Shown: positions 1 to 61,687, counted from the first letter of the stretch. The stretch is DNA of 64,000 bases from Paraspadella gotoi (GCA_051294375.1 CM119268.1:20767869-20831868); one strand, 5' to 3'. The notes: generated by a model from the sequence alone, not told the origin. A program made the numbers and translations.

Positions 1-1600
1 TTCGCGAAAATCCACGAAGAAGACATTTCTTTTCCAGGGAGACGCCGCCTGTCGGGAGAGATGGATAACGATTTCGAAAGAACAATAAAATATTGTAAAA
101 ATTGTTTTTTTATATAGTAATAATATTGAGCGGTTGGCGGAAGGAAGTTTTTATTTTTTGCGTTTACGAGAAGAACACTTCTGATAATTTCAGTTAACCT
201 CGGTATTGTAATTAATTTGTAATTGCAATTGTATCAATTTGTCAATACAAAATATATTTATTAAATAAGGGTTGCATGTCGGGAGAATTCTCCCAATTTA
301 GCTGGATCAAAGAATTCGCATTTTCTTGTGAAAACACTAACAAAAGTCCAATGTTACATACATTTAGTATTCAAAACTTTTAAAAAGTAAAAATGAGTTT
401 GCGCTATTTTTTTCACCCCTGAGTTTCGTTCCTCCTTTGGTTTTGAGACGCAAACTCTAGAGGGCAAATGGAGGAGAGAGAGAGAGAGNNNNNNNNNNNN
501 NNNNNNNNNNNNNNNNNNNNNNNNNNNNNNNNNNNNNNNNNNNNNNNNNNNNNNNNNNNNNNNNNNNNNNNNNNNNNNNNNNNNNNNNNNNNNNNNNNNN
601 NNNNNNNNNNNNNNNNNNNNNNNNNNNNNNNNNNNNNNNNNNNNNNNNNNNNNNNNNNNNNNNNNNNNNNNNNNNNNNNNNNNNNNNNNNNNNNNNNAAA
701 TTTTAAATAATTTTTTTTAAGTTTTAAAAAACGATTTCACGGTTAAGAAAATGTGGGAAAAAAGGTACTTCGCTTTACAGCCGAAATTAAAAAGTAAAAA
801 AAAAAATTTAACTAAAAAAAAAATGTTTGGTNNNNNNNNNNNNNNNNNNNNNNNNNNNNNNNNNNNNNNNNNNNNNNNNNNNNNNNNNNNNNNNNNNNNN
901 NNNNNNNNNNNNNNNNNNNNNNNNNNNNNNNNNNNNNNNNNNNNNNNNNNNNNNNNNNNNNNNNNNNNNNNNNNNNNNNNNNNNNNNNNNNNNNNNNNNN
1001 NNNNNNNNNNNNNNNNNNNNNNNNNNNNNNNNNNNNNNNNNNNNNNNNNNNNNNNNNNNNNNNNNNNNNNNNNNNNNNNNNNNNNNNNNNNNNNNNNNNN
1101 NNNNNNNNNNNNNNNNNNNNNNNNNNNNNNNNNNNNNNNNNNNNNNNNNNNNNNNNNNNNNNNNNNNNNNNNNNNNNNNNNNNNNNNNNNNNNNNNNNNN
1201 NNNNNNNNNNNNNNNNNNNNNNNNNNNNNNNNNNNNNNNNNNNNNNNNNNNNNNNNNNNNNNNNNNNNNNNNNNNNNNNNNNTTTTTTTTTCTTTCTCTC
1301 TCTCTCACTATTTCAGACTTACCGATGACCACTACGATCAGGATCAAAAACCTGAACCAAGTGAAATTAATAATTTAATAAAAAAATCAATATTAATAAT
1401 CTAATTAAACTATTTTTAAAATCTTGAATTAGCTATCATGTCTGATGTGAAAAGTTTTTACTGATAAATGCATCAGAATCGATGTTTGCCAAAATTTTTA
1501 TGAGGAATCAAAATGACATTGACTCGTCAATAATTTTGTCGTAAATAAATATCGGTCCGCTAGGAAAACTAGTATCTTCTTCACAACCTCATGATTATCA
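1..1600. other. AT-rich non-coding DNA with two N gaps
   Basis: Gaps at 489-697 and 832-1282. The first gap begins in an (AG)n tract and the second ends in TTTTC/(TC)n, so both probably represent unresolved microsatellites. No coding exon is supported. Confidence 0.6.
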
Positions 1601-2575
1601 ACGTCATAAGGAGAAACCACAGCCCCATAAAAAGTCATAAAAAGAAATCACAGCCCCATCAAAAGTGCATAAGAGAAACCAACCGCAGCCATCAAAAGTG
1701 TCATAAAGAGAAAACCACAGCCCATCAAAGTTCATAAAAGAGAAACCACAGCCCCACTCACAGAAGTCTAAAGAGAAACCACAGCCCCATCAAAAGCTCA
1801 TAAAGAGCACAACCAACAAGCCCCATCAAAGTCATAAGGATGAAAACCACAGCCCCACAAAAGTCATAAGAAGAAACCACAGGCCATCAAAAGTCATAAG
1901 GAGAAACCAAAGTCATGCAAAAGTCATAACGTAGACACACAACAGCGCATCAAAGTCATAATGAGAAACCACAGCCCCATCAAAAGTCATAAGGAAGAAA
2001 CCACAGCCCCATCAAAAGTCTAAGGAGCAACCACAGCCCCATCAAAAGTCATAAAGAGAAACCAACAGCCCCATCAAAAAAGTCATAAAGCACGAACCAC
2101 AGCCCCATCAAAGTCATTAAAGCAGAAACCACTGCCCCAGCAAGTCATAAGGAGAACACCACAGCCCCATCAACAAGTCATAAAGAGAAACCACACGCCA
2201 CATCAAGAAGGTCCATAAAGAGAGAACCCAACAGCCCCATCAAAAGTCATAAAGAAGAAACACAGCCCCATCAATAACGTCATAAACGTCCGAGCGAACA
2301 CTGCCCCCACGCAAGAGTCTGATAAGGTGATAACAGAAACCGAACAGACCCATCAGAAAAGTATAAAGAGAAACCACAGGAGCCATCAAAAGTCATAAGA
2401 AGGACCACAGCCCATCGAAAAGTCATAAAGAGAAACCATGCCCCAGCAAAAAAGTCATAAGGAGAAACGCAACAGCCCCAATAAAGTCATAAAGAGAAAC
2501 CACAGCCCCATCAAAAGAGTCAATAAAGAGAAACACACAGCCCCATCAAAAGTCATGAAAGGAGAAACCACAGCC
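1600..2575. repeat. ~30-bp minisatellite, about 30 noisy units
   Basis: Units resemble CATAAAGAGAAACCACAGCC followed by CCATCAAAAGT. Unit lengths vary by small insertions and deletions. Open frames through it are a by-product. Confidence 0.85.
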
Positions 2576-3100
2576 CAATGGAAAGGTGGCGCGGTGTGCG
2601 CGGTGGCGGCGGTGGTGGCAAGTGGTGCGCAGTAGTGGCGGTGAGTCGGGAGATGGATATCGCTTTGGGTAGGGGTGAAGGGTTTGAGGGTGGTGGAAGG
2701 GGGGAGGTCAGTGGAAAGGGGGAGGTGGCGGAGGGAGAAGTGGTCGAGGGGGGGAAGTTGGTGGAAGTGGGGAGGTGGTGAAGGGTTGAGTTGGTGGAAC
2801 CGTGGAAGGTATGGAGGCGGTGGAGGGGGGTTGTTGGTGGAAGGGGGGGAGTGAGAGAGTAGTAGAGAATGTGGTGAAATAAAACGGAGGGCTGAGGATT
2901 AAAGAGAAGATCCGGGCACAAAGAAGGTGGTTGCTTATCGGGGGCACAAAGAAGGTGTCGCTTGTCGGCGGCACAAAGAAGGTGATGCGTTGTCGGGGCA
3001 CAAAGAAGGTGGTCGCTTGTCGGGGCACAAAGAAGGTGGTGATCACCGATCGCACAAAGAAAAAAGGAAGGTGGTTTTTCACATTGTTGTTCACGCAATG
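2575..3100. repeat. G-rich tract and a ~27-bp tandem repeat
   Basis: 2575-2880 is GGTGG/GGAGG-rich (candidate G-quadruplex-forming) DNA. 2920-3060 has about five units containing GGGCACAAAGAAGGTG and CGCTTGTCG. Confidence 0.7.
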
Positions 3101-3359
3101 AGCTCAAGGGGGGGGACGGGAAAGCGGTTGAACCGACGCCCAGCAGGTTTGTTGTTCTTTTATTTTTATTTCTTTTTTTCTCTTTTTTTTATTTTGGTCG
3201 TCGAGAATCCAACTTCGTTTCGTTCGTTGAGGAACAAAACTTGGTTGACAAATGAACATCGCTGGGTTGTTTTTGAATGTTGATGAATGCCGTGAGACGT
3301 TTATGAATGATGTTTGTCGTTTATGAATGCAGTGAGTCGATTGTGAATGTTTAGTATTC

Positions 3360-3585
3360 CATCGAAGGAACGGAATCGGAATCAAATCGGAATCAAATCG
3401 GAATCAAATCGGAATCAAATCGGAATCAAATCGGAATCAAATCGGAATCAAATCAGAATCAAATCAGAATCGAATCGGAATCAAATCGGAATCAAATCGG
3501 AATCAAATCGGAATCAAATAAGAATCAAATCAAAATCGAATCGGAATCAAATTGGAATCAAATCAGAATCGAATCGGAATCATCG
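3360..3585. repeat. 11-bp minisatellite (GGAATCAAATC)n
   Basis: About twenty near-perfect units with G/A variants. The plus-strand frame through it encodes NRNQIGIKSES repeats, which is a repeat artefact. Confidence 0.9.
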
Positions 3586-3589
3586 ACTC

Positions 3590-3800
3590 GGATGAAATCA
3601 ACCAGGACTCGATGATTGGATGAATCACCTTCGGAATCGGACCAATGAGAAGAGGGGCTTCATGCCATCGTGTCGATGATCCGATGGCACTGTATAAATA
3701 TTGACCGTTCTTTCCTTGATATATTTCTAAGAATAAAATCCACTTTGATTTCGTGTTGAAATCCCTGTCTACTTACTTAAATGTGGTGACAGGAGTAGAA
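3590..3800 (+). mobile_element. Possible LTR-retrotransposon remnant
   Basis: TATAAATA, then AATAAA, then a segment ending just before TGGTGACAGGAGTAGAATCG. This resembles the R-U5 end of a Ty3/gypsy LTR followed by a GGTGACAG-type leader. No gag/pol frame follows, so this is a weak call. Confidence 0.3.
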
Positions 3801-3999
3801 TCGACAAACCACGACTCCAACAAAAAGAAACAAAGCCTTACCACCAAGACCACGCCACTCAAGAAGTTGGACTTCGCCGTCAGAAGAAAAACTTTGACGG
3901 CTCCGGCACCGCCAACGGCACCCGGCAGATCCACCGAAAGCAAAATCGAAGGCTGTAGCATCGACCTGGACTTCCACACCTTCGAAGTCTCAGGAGCAC

Positions 4000-4405
4000 T
4001 GCAAGATCAATGCCTCCACCCTCGATCTAATCCAACCCCCGAAAACACCTCGATCTAATCCAAACCTTCCGACCACCTCGCTCCACCCCTCAGGTCTAAT
4101 CCAATTCCCGCCTCCACCCTCGATCTAATCCACCTGAAAACACCGCTCGATCTAATGCCAACCCAAAAAGACACCCTCGATCTAATCCAACCCACCTCGC
4201 ACCCTCGATCTAATCCAAATTCCCCGCCTCCACCCTCGATCTAAGATCGAAACGCCCCCGCCTCGACCCTCGATCTAATCAACCTCCTCGCCACCCACCT
4301 CGATCTAACTCCAACCCCCCTCCACGCTCGATGATAATCCAACCCATCCCACCCTGCACCCCTCGATCTAATCCAACCCCTCGCCACCACCCTCGATCTA
4401 ATCTT
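4000..4405. repeat. ~22-24-bp minisatellite containing CCTCGATCTAATCCAACC
   Basis: About sixteen degenerate units with frequent single-base differences, followed by AT-rich DNA to 4740. Confidence 0.85.
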
Positions 4406-4749
4406 GATTTAATCGGTTGTTTACCAATATTATCAACTGGCTTCAATTAATTCTCTGAACCTAATTAATTCTGAACTAAATTAAAAAAAGTCACTATTAT
4501 GTTTGTTTGTTTTTTTTTTCTAATACTTTTTTCGTTTGTTTATAAGATTATTCATGTTTTTTTTTCTTTTTTTCATCTTTATTTCGTGGAACAAAAAAAA
4601 GAAGGGTCTTTTGAAATTGAGTAGATTTTAAAAACGCCGTTTTAAATATTTTTTTGAGCAAAAAGAAATAGAGATTGTGAAAGAAAAGCGATTAGCGGGT
4701 TGAGAGATGGCAGAAAAATGGAGAATGGTTAAATGCTATTAGCTAAAAA

Positions 4750-4785
4750 AGAGGAGGAGGAGGAGGAGGAGGAGGGGGAAGGAAG
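4750..4785. repeat. (GGA)n microsatellite
   Basis: Seven to eight GGA units within otherwise A-rich DNA. Confidence 0.8.
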
Positions 4786-4878
4786 AAAATTTAAAAAAAA
4801 AGTTGAGGCGCCTTAGTATAAATATCAATTCATTTAACTTTAGTTTTTCCATCGCAATTTTGTTGCTCCGCATTCTTA

Positions 4879-4880
<2 letters not shown>

Positions 4881-4940
<60 letters not shown>
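4881..4940. repeat. (TC)n microsatellite used as polypyrimidine tract
   Basis: About 29 TC units end directly at the AAG acceptor of the exon at 4943. Confidence 0.9.
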
Positions 4941-40223
<35,283 letters not shown>

Positions 40224-40227
40224 TGAA

Positions 40228-40420
<193 letters not shown>

Positions 40421-40444
40421 TTGTACCATAAATATTATTGAAAT

Positions 40445-40450
40445 AATAAA
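40445..40450 (+). terminator. Polyadenylation signal of the EF-hand gene
   Basis: AATAAA lies about 220 bases after the stop codon. The intervening 3' UTR is almost wholly (TC)n. Confidence 0.55.
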
Positions 40451-40894
40451 ATTCACTCTGTGGTTATCAATATCTTTTTCCAATAACGTGTTTAGACTAT
40501 GTTTTCATACTGTTGTTTACACGTTCATACCCGAAACCGGTCAGAAAATCGTTTTTGATTTGGAAACTTGAAAAAAAGACACTTTTGGTAATGATACGTA
40601 TTAATTTTCCCCGAAAATTTTTTGGACTGAAGACGAAAAATTTTTTTTTTTTGGAATTGATTTGGATTTTTTGAAATTCGCTTAGAAAATTCGTTAATAT
40701 TGTTATTTCACTTGTTGGGGTAAAAAAGGAGAAAAAAATCCCTTCGCTTATTTCTTGATGGTTTTTAATTCAAAATTCAGAATTGATTCATATCTTTGTC
40801 AACATTGTGTACATATTGTTTATCAAATAAAAGTCTTTCCTAGTTTTAATGCTTTAAGAAACGTCGTCTTTTTTGTTTTTTGTTTTTTTTAGTT

Positions 40895-41180
40895 TACTTA
40901 GATTCATAGAATCACGACTCATTTTCATAGAATCACCACTCATTTTCATAGAATCACGACTCATTTTCATAGAATCACCACTCATTTTCATAGGATCACG
41001 ACTCATTTTCATAGAATCACCACTCATTTTCATAGAATCACGACTCATTTTCATAGAATCACAACTCATTTTCATAGAATCACAACTCATTTTCATAGAA
41101 TCACCACTCATTTTCATAGAATCACCACTCATTTTTATAGAATCACGACTCATTTTCATAGAATCACGACTCATTTTTCA
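40895..41180. repeat. 21-bp satellite, 13-14 units
   Basis: Units approximate CATTTTCATAGAATCACGAC then T. Because 21 is a multiple of three, both strands stay open (IFIESRL / MKMSRDS repeats). Followed by a ~32-bp repeat (GTGAGTTGAGTGAATGGTAG) at 41190-41300. Confidence 0.9.
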
Positions 41181-41379
41181 CTGCGTCACAAAAGTGAGTT
41201 GAGTGAATGGTAGTTTGGAATAAAAGTGAGTTCAGTGAATGGTAGTTTGGAATAAAAGTGAGTTGAGTGAATGGTCGTGTCCAAGTTTGGAATAAAAATA
41301 GGAAGAGGATCGACTATCGGTGAAACCTCACGAGAAAATGAGAACCGATGAAAGAACAAGTTTAAGCACGATCATTAGC

Positions 41380-41730
41380 GGTAATTAGTTATTTAATTAA
41401 TTAATAGATTAATTTAAAATAATTAATTAATTAGTTAATTAATTACATTAATTACCTTACATACATTAATTACATTAATTAATTAATTTTATCTGACATT
41501 GTTTGCTTAAACATGTTTGTTTTTAGGTCTTTTCGTTACTGACCACGACAAAAGCATGACAACAATAATGCCGATAACGATTAATTGATTGACTTACTTG
41601 ATTAATTGATTGATTGATTGAATAATTAATTATTTGATAAATAATTTGATTGATTTAATATTTTATTTATTGATTAATTAACTTATTAATTAATTAATTA
41701 ATTAATTGATTAATACATATTGCATTTACA
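41380..41730. repeat. TTAA-rich simple sequence
   Basis: (TTAA)n/(TTGA)n with short interruptions. No gene. Confidence 0.75.
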
Positions 41731-41806
41731 TTTAATAGAAAAAGAAGCATAATCAATTAGTGAAACCTATTTTTTTTACCATTTAAACTAATTTTGATTT
41801 CATAGA

Positions 41807-41922
41807 AACTTAATTCCCAGCTAAATCACACACTTTCCTACCCAAGTCAAGTCAATCGTCCCATACAATCATGAGTAATTGGCGTTCAAAGCAAAGGTCA
41901 CGTAGCTGGGAATTAAGTTAAT
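41807..41922. mobile_element. Short hairpin element (115 bp)
   Basis: Ends are perfect inverted repeats, CTTAATTCCCAGCTA and TAGCTGGGAATTAAG. The interior includes AATCATGAGTAATTGGCGTT, similar to the repeat at 43970. Confidence 0.55.
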
Positions 41923-42668
41923 TATTCAGGTTTAAAGTTTAATTTAAAGTCGACGCCGCCGATTAATTATCACAAGAGAATCATCGAGACGACAACGACG
42001 ACCTGTCTCTCTCACTCTCTCTCTCTCTNNNNNNNNNNNNNNNNNNNNNNNNNNNNNNNNNNNNNNNNNNNNNNNNNNNNNNNNNNNNNNNNNNNNNNNN
42101 NNNNNNNNNNNNNNNNNNNNNNNNNNNNNNNNNNNNNNNNNNNNNNNNNNNNNNNNNNNNNNNNNNNNNNNNNNNNNNNNNNNNNNNNNNNNNNNNNNNN
42201 NNNNNNNNNNNNNNNNNNNNNNNNNNNNNNNNNNNNNNNNNNNNNNNNNNNNNCTCTCTCTCTCTCTCTCTCTCTCTGTTTCTCTCTGTTTCTCTCTTTG
42301 TTTCTTCTTTAGTTTAAGATCCAAATAATTTGTTAACTTTCCATTTTTTTTCGCTTTTGGTTGCTTAGCAGATTTAGTAAAGTCGACAGATTCTTGCGAA
42401 ATTTTTTTTCGCAAAATCGTGTCGAAGCAGAAAAAAATTATTACAAAATTTTTCTGATGCTTTAGGATAACATAAATATTAATATTTAACAAAAATAATA
42501 TTTGGCCCAACTAATAAAACTATAAATAAATTTCAAGTCTAAAGGAAAAATTAACTAAAACACAAAAAATTACAAATTCAATGACTTCTTTAAAATCTTT
42601 TTTAAAAAAATACATGAAACTTAGTTCTTTATATTACAGATATAATTAGCCTCTAATGTTGGGAATAT

Positions 42669-42804
42669 TTTGTATTAGTTTCAAGGTAATTATCATAATA
42701 ACTCATGTGCGCTGATGAAGGCTCGTATTGTGAGCCGAAACATGTCTGCTCTTTTAAAATAAAATTCGTTGCAAAATAAAATCAAACTTTGTATTAGTTT
42801 CAAG
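42669..42804 (+). mobile_element. 5'-truncated Penelope-like insertion with target-site duplication
   Basis: About 100 bases between two copies of TTTGTATTAGTTTCAAG (42669-42685, 42788-42804). The insert contains the hammerhead motif typical of the terminal repeats of Penelope-like retroelements and little else, as expected of a heavily truncated insertion. Confidence 0.7.
42709..42749 (+). ncRNA. Hammerhead ribozyme motif (Penelope-like type)
   Basis: All core elements are present. CTGATGA is at 42712-42718, and stem II GGCTC/GAGCC (42720-42724 with 42732-42736) closes a 7-base loop. GAAA is at 42737-42740, and a minimal stem III C-AT-G leads to GTC at 42744-42746 (predicted cleavage after C). 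Stem I is GCG (42709-42711) with TGC (42747-42749). The very short stem III is the form known from Penelope-like elements. Confidence 0.75.
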
Positions 42805-42809
42805 TAATT

Positions 42810-43240
42810 TAAATAATGTTAAGTTAATCTAAAATGATGAAATAAAAAAATGCGGTTTTTCGACTGACCATTTAAAAAAATTCATTGCAGACAAACGGTG
42901 AATCATTAACAAAAATGCTTTAACCGAAGTAGAAAGAACATAACGGTGAACCCAGAAGCAGAGTAAATTTTTTTCATTTTTCTATCTACACCTTGAAAAT
43001 TAGTGCCNNNNNNNNNNNNNNNNNNNNNNNNNNNNNNNNNNNNNNNNNNNNNNNNNNNNNNNNNNNNNNNNNNNNNNNNNNNNNNNNNNNNNNNNNNNNN
43101 NNNNNNNNNNNNNNNNNNNNNNNNNNNNNNNNNNNNNNNNNNNNNNNNNNNNNNNNNNNNNNNNNNNNNNNNNNNNNNNNNNNNNNNNNNNNNNNNNNNN
43201 NNNNNNNNNNNNNNNNNNNNNNNNNNNNNNNNNNNNNAAA
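42810..43240. other. AT-rich DNA with a 230-N gap
   Basis: Gap at 43008-43237. No gene or recognisable repeat in the flanks. Confidence 0.6.
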
Positions 43241-43404
43241 TTGCTTAAAAACTATCTTTGCCGTATAAAATTTATAATGATTTTATTTAACCCATTATTC
43301 AGTACTCTTTATGATATAGTCGAAAGTATAAATATATATATATATATAAAATATAAATATATCAGGAGATTTAGTAAATTTTGTTACAAAAACCTTTTTG
43401 TAGA

Positions 43405-43535
43405 CACTGATCAGGATTTATTGATGCACTGATCAGGATTTATTGATGCACTGATCAGGATTTATTGATGCACTGATCAGGATTTATTGATGCAATGATC
43501 AGGTTTTATTGATGCACTGATCAGGATTTATTGAT
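43405..43535. repeat. 22-bp tandem repeat, six units
   Basis: Units are ACTGATCAGGATTTATTGAT then GC, head to tail with no spacers. Confidence 0.9.
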
Positions 43536-43919
43536 GGAATAATAGTGAAATGCAATGATAATCGTTCAAGGATGCGAGAGAGAGAAAGAGAGAAAGAGAG
43601 AAACAACAGATTCCTTAATAAATCAATAAAATAATCTATTAATCAATCATTTAATCAACTGATCAATCATTTAATCAATCATTTTAACTAAGAGAGAGAG
43701 AAAGAATTCAAATAAATGTGACCTGAGTTTTTTCCATTTAAACTCCATTCCACTTGAACGATTCAATTGAAACTTTATTTCTAACTCAATCACGTAATTT
43801 CCTACCCTCATATTAAATTTCATCTCAATCCATCCATCCAATTATAAATAATTGGAATAATTAAGAGTAAATAAACGACGGCAAGTAAATATTACTTTTG
43901 TTTTTTTCCACTTGCACGA

Positions 43920-44210
43920 TTCCATCTAAACTTTATATGCAACAAATACAAAATTTCAAGCCAATCGCCCCATCCACTCATGGGTAATATGCGTTCAAAT
44001 CTAAGGTGGGACGGACGGACGGACGGACGGACGGACAGACCGACAGAAAGACAGACGGACGGACGAACATCGTTTTTTTTTGCATAATTTATCATAATTC
44101 GATGTTCTGAGATGAAATAAGTGAAAGCCGGACAAGATTGTGGGAGCGGACCGACGGACCAACAAATTAAATTATAGAGCCGGATACTAAGGTAAGCAGA
44201 TCCGGCTAAA
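43920..44210. repeat. Interspersed repeat with (ACGG)n tract
   Basis: Contains CAAGCCAATCGCCCCATCCA, then (GGAC)n, then an end bearing the short palindrome AGCCGGAT...ATCCGGCT (44180-44209). Inverted copies are at 50925-51190 and 55620-55930 as part of the large duplicated blocks. Confidence 0.65.
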
Positions 44211-44817
44211 AATATAAAAACAATGATGAATAAAAATATTACAAAGGACGGCCAATCCAAGCGTAGTAAATTAAATTTAAAATAATTTTCACTATTAATT
44301 CTTAGTTAATTAAAAAAAGTTCATCAGAGAAAAATGTTATGAAAAGATTAAATAATTGTTTCTAGTTACACAAATTATTACGATTAGCAACTTGGTGCAA
44401 TCAAAACTCATAAAAATGTCAAATGATGAATTACAGTCTGAACAAGAGAACAAACCAGATGACGTGAAAACTTTAAAAACTAGTCGTTGTCAAAACGATA
44501 CTTTTATGATTTTTTTAAAAAACCTTATCTATATTTATGTTCATGTGTTTTGCAAGGGAACAATATTATTAAGTACACGTACTCAGATATGTTTACTTTT
44601 AGCATGTTCCAGTTAGGTTTATTGTAATTGTGATACTGAGAACAAGAAGCATATACAGAATGACTGCGATATTTGCATAATTAATAAAGAACAAGGAAGA
44701 AATTAAAGTAGAAGTAAAACTGAGAATTGGAGACAAGGGAGACTCAAGAAGTCTTTTGCAATTTTTAAAAAAATTGATGAACTAAATTAGTACTATTAGT
44801 TCTACTAATAGTCCCTG

Positions 44818-44821
<4 letters not shown>

Positions 44822-44875
<54 letters not shown>
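44822..44875. repeat. (TC)n microsatellite upstream of the lipase start
   Basis: About 26 TC units, found as (AG)n in the inverted copies at 50261-50302 and 54979-55022. Confidence 0.9.
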
Positions 44876-44876
<1 letters not shown>

Positions 44877-44967
44877 GCTCTCAGTTAGCTATTTAAGCAA
44901 AAAAATTTAATCAAAATAGAAAAGATATCTTTTCTATTTTCAAAAAAAAACAAAAAAAACCACAAAA

Positions 44968-59289
<14,322 letters not shown>

Positions 59290-59431
59290 ATCGAAGACAG
59301 GGGGAACTTCAGAGCAGCGGCGGAGCTGCGGTAAGATAACCCGGCTGCAGCGCATGCGCACTTTACTGCAAATTGAAATGGCCGTTCGATTTGTTTAAAT
59401 TAAATTACTAATCTTATGTAATATGAGTTGT

Positions 59432-59437
59432 AATAAA
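59432..59437 (+). terminator. Lipase polyadenylation signal, copy 1
   Basis: AATAAA about 145 bases after the C-terminal stop, repeated in copy 2 at 62426-62431. Confidence 0.5.
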
Positions 59438-59567
59438 CGCGATAAATAGAAAATCATTTTTCTTGTTTTTTTTTTGTCAAAATTTTATAGGTTTAGTTAG
59501 GCATAGGTTTATACATCAAAATTAAGTAACTTTTGGGTCTACACAACAGCTCACTTTCTTGCCTTGT

Positions 59568-60232
59568 GAAGAGACAGTGATAATTGTTATGTGTTAGTGA
59601 CAGAACCGTTCAATATAAGCAGTCCCTTAGCTTCGGATCAGGCTGTAACACCATGTTACAGGCGGTTAAGCGCCCCGTCCCTCTTAACTGCCAGACGACC
59701 ACCGGCTAGAACCCCGGACCTTTGGGTTGGGAGGCGAATGACTTGCCTCTGGCACCAATGGCCGCTGATGAACGGTTGGTGGATTTTAGTCCACCATACA
59801 TCCCCCCTCCCGTAATGGGCAGAAGTCTGTTGCGTCTCTTCAGTGAATTGTTGTTGTTGGTGGAAAGTTCGTCACCAAGTTGAGGCATGTCGCCTGATGT
59901 GTTTGTGGGCGGAAAGTGCATCGCCAGGTTGAGGCATGTCGCCTGAAAGTGTTGTTGTTGCTGATGTGTTCGGAAAGTCGGGCTCAGCAATGAAGAGACA
60001 GTAATTATTGATATGTGTTAGTGACAGAGCCGTTCAATATAAGCAGTCCCTGAGCTTCGGACTCAGGCTGTAACACCATGTTACAGGCGGGTTAAAGCGC
60101 CCCGTCCCTCTTAACTGCCAGACGACCACCGGGCTAGAAACCCCGACCTTTGTGGTTGGGAGGCGAATGTCTTGCCTCCAGCACCGAATGGCCGCTGATG
60201 AACAATTGGTGGCATTTTAGTCCACCATACTT
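59568..60232 (-). mobile_element. tRNA-like SINE, tandem dimer (~424-bp period)
   Basis: Two copies of a block begin GAAGAGACAGT (59568, 59992) and end GGTGGATTTTAGTCCACCAT. The minus strand carries B-box-like GGGGTTCTAGCC and A-box-like TTGGTGCCAGAGGC. A related GTTGAGGCATGTCGCCTGA repeat lies between them. The flanks duplicate CTTG. Confidence 0.6.
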
Positions 60233-60559
60233 GCAACTCAATTGTTTTCTTTTTATCTACTGCAATTTTAATGTATGCAAACTAAATTGTCAACTCAGTA
60301 AACTTTAATATCACGCAACTTTGCAATTTTCGAATACGATTTTCTTGATCTGAAAAATTCTCTCCGCTTTCCGCCTTCTTCTCTGCCCTTCCGATTATCG
60401 ACGCCTCCTACTCGTCCTCAGCGCCCTCTGAACGGCAACGCGAAATCTATTGATCACCCGACAGACCTGACCGACAAACCAACGAACAGACTGACCGACT
60501 AACTGACCAACGGACCGACCAATCGCCACCAACCGAACAACAAACCGCCAATCTGTACC

Positions 60560-60817
60560 CTCTCCTTCTTCTTTTCTTCCCATTTTCTTCTCTATCCCAT
60601 CTCCTCTCCCTTTTCCATATCCATCTCCTCCCATCTCCTCCCTTCTCCTTCCCTTTTCCCCAACGCATCTCCTTCCCATCTCCTCCCGTCCATCTCCTAC
60701 CATCTCCTCCCATCTCCTCCCCCACTGAATTCGAGTTATCTTCCCTCGAATGTTCAACAAATGTCCGCGCGACTTTTATCCTCCACAGAAGGCGACTCTC
60801 AACCTGAGCCACGCCCT

Positions 60818-60900
<83 letters not shown>
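60560..60900. repeat. (CATCTCCTCC)n and (TC)n
   Basis: CATCTCCTCCC-type repeats at 60590-60720 and (TC)n at 60820-60905. In copy 2 they fall in the gap at 63002-63302. Confidence 0.8.
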
Positions 60901-61632
60901 CTCTCTACTCTCCTCATGCAAGACTGACACTTTGAGCTCCGTCCGAACGCAATCCTGACGTAAAAGGCGGAAAGAAAACACTGATTAATTAGGTACAATA
61001 TACTTTTACCTACTTTATATATTTTTACTTTTTATATATTTTATTATCATAGTACTCCGGCAAACCACCACACTTTTAAAGTGGATATACATATTGACTG
61101 AATAACGTTTATTACGAAATTGGCGCAAACGATATATAATACAATTATCTATTCATTAATAAAATAAGCGCTATCTTGCCCATGTGACTTTGACTATAGT
61201 CGATATAACCAAGATATAACAAGCAAAGATCCCTGCAGCTTTCAAATGAAGACTCCACAGCAGCCACAATACTTCTTCTATAGCGACTAATAATCCAACA
61301 TTTAGGGAAATCTCGCTTGCCAAGCAGCTTATTATTGTCTTTGTACACTTTATTACATAACGCCAAAGCAAATCTCTGCGTTCTTTAGCTGTCCCTGCTT
61401 GTTTCTGTTCCCATGTCCCCGTACGTGAGTACGTCCATCTGGTCCTCCCAGTCCGTCAAACCTCAAATTTCTTCTTGGAAGAATTCTATCTCCCTAATTT
61501 TCGTTCTACGAAGAGATCTTTATGACCGTCTAATTTGATTGCTTCGATCTTTCTTTTGATTGCATCAATCTTTGCTTGCACTCGATTACGCAATCAGGAG
61601 AAACCTCGTCGCTCATCATTTATTCTCCGACA

Positions 61633-61650
61633 CGACATTTACGACCATGG

Positions 61651-61687
<37 letters not shown>

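Noticed and set aside
2553-3107. Pro/His/Leu-rich minus-strand frame
   Set aside because: It derives from a G-rich tract and a 27-bp repeat, with no recognisable domain.
3753-4058. Plus-strand 101-codon frame after the LTR-like segment
   Set aside because: It runs into the CCTCGATCTAATCC minisatellite and shows no Gag, zinc-knuckle or protease motif.
40873-41202. Open frames on both strands through the 21-bp satellite
   Set aside because: A repeat length divisible by three keeps all frames open. No other coding evidence.
43405-43535. CRISPR-like array
   Set aside because: The units are contiguous head-to-tail with no spacers, and this is an animal genome.
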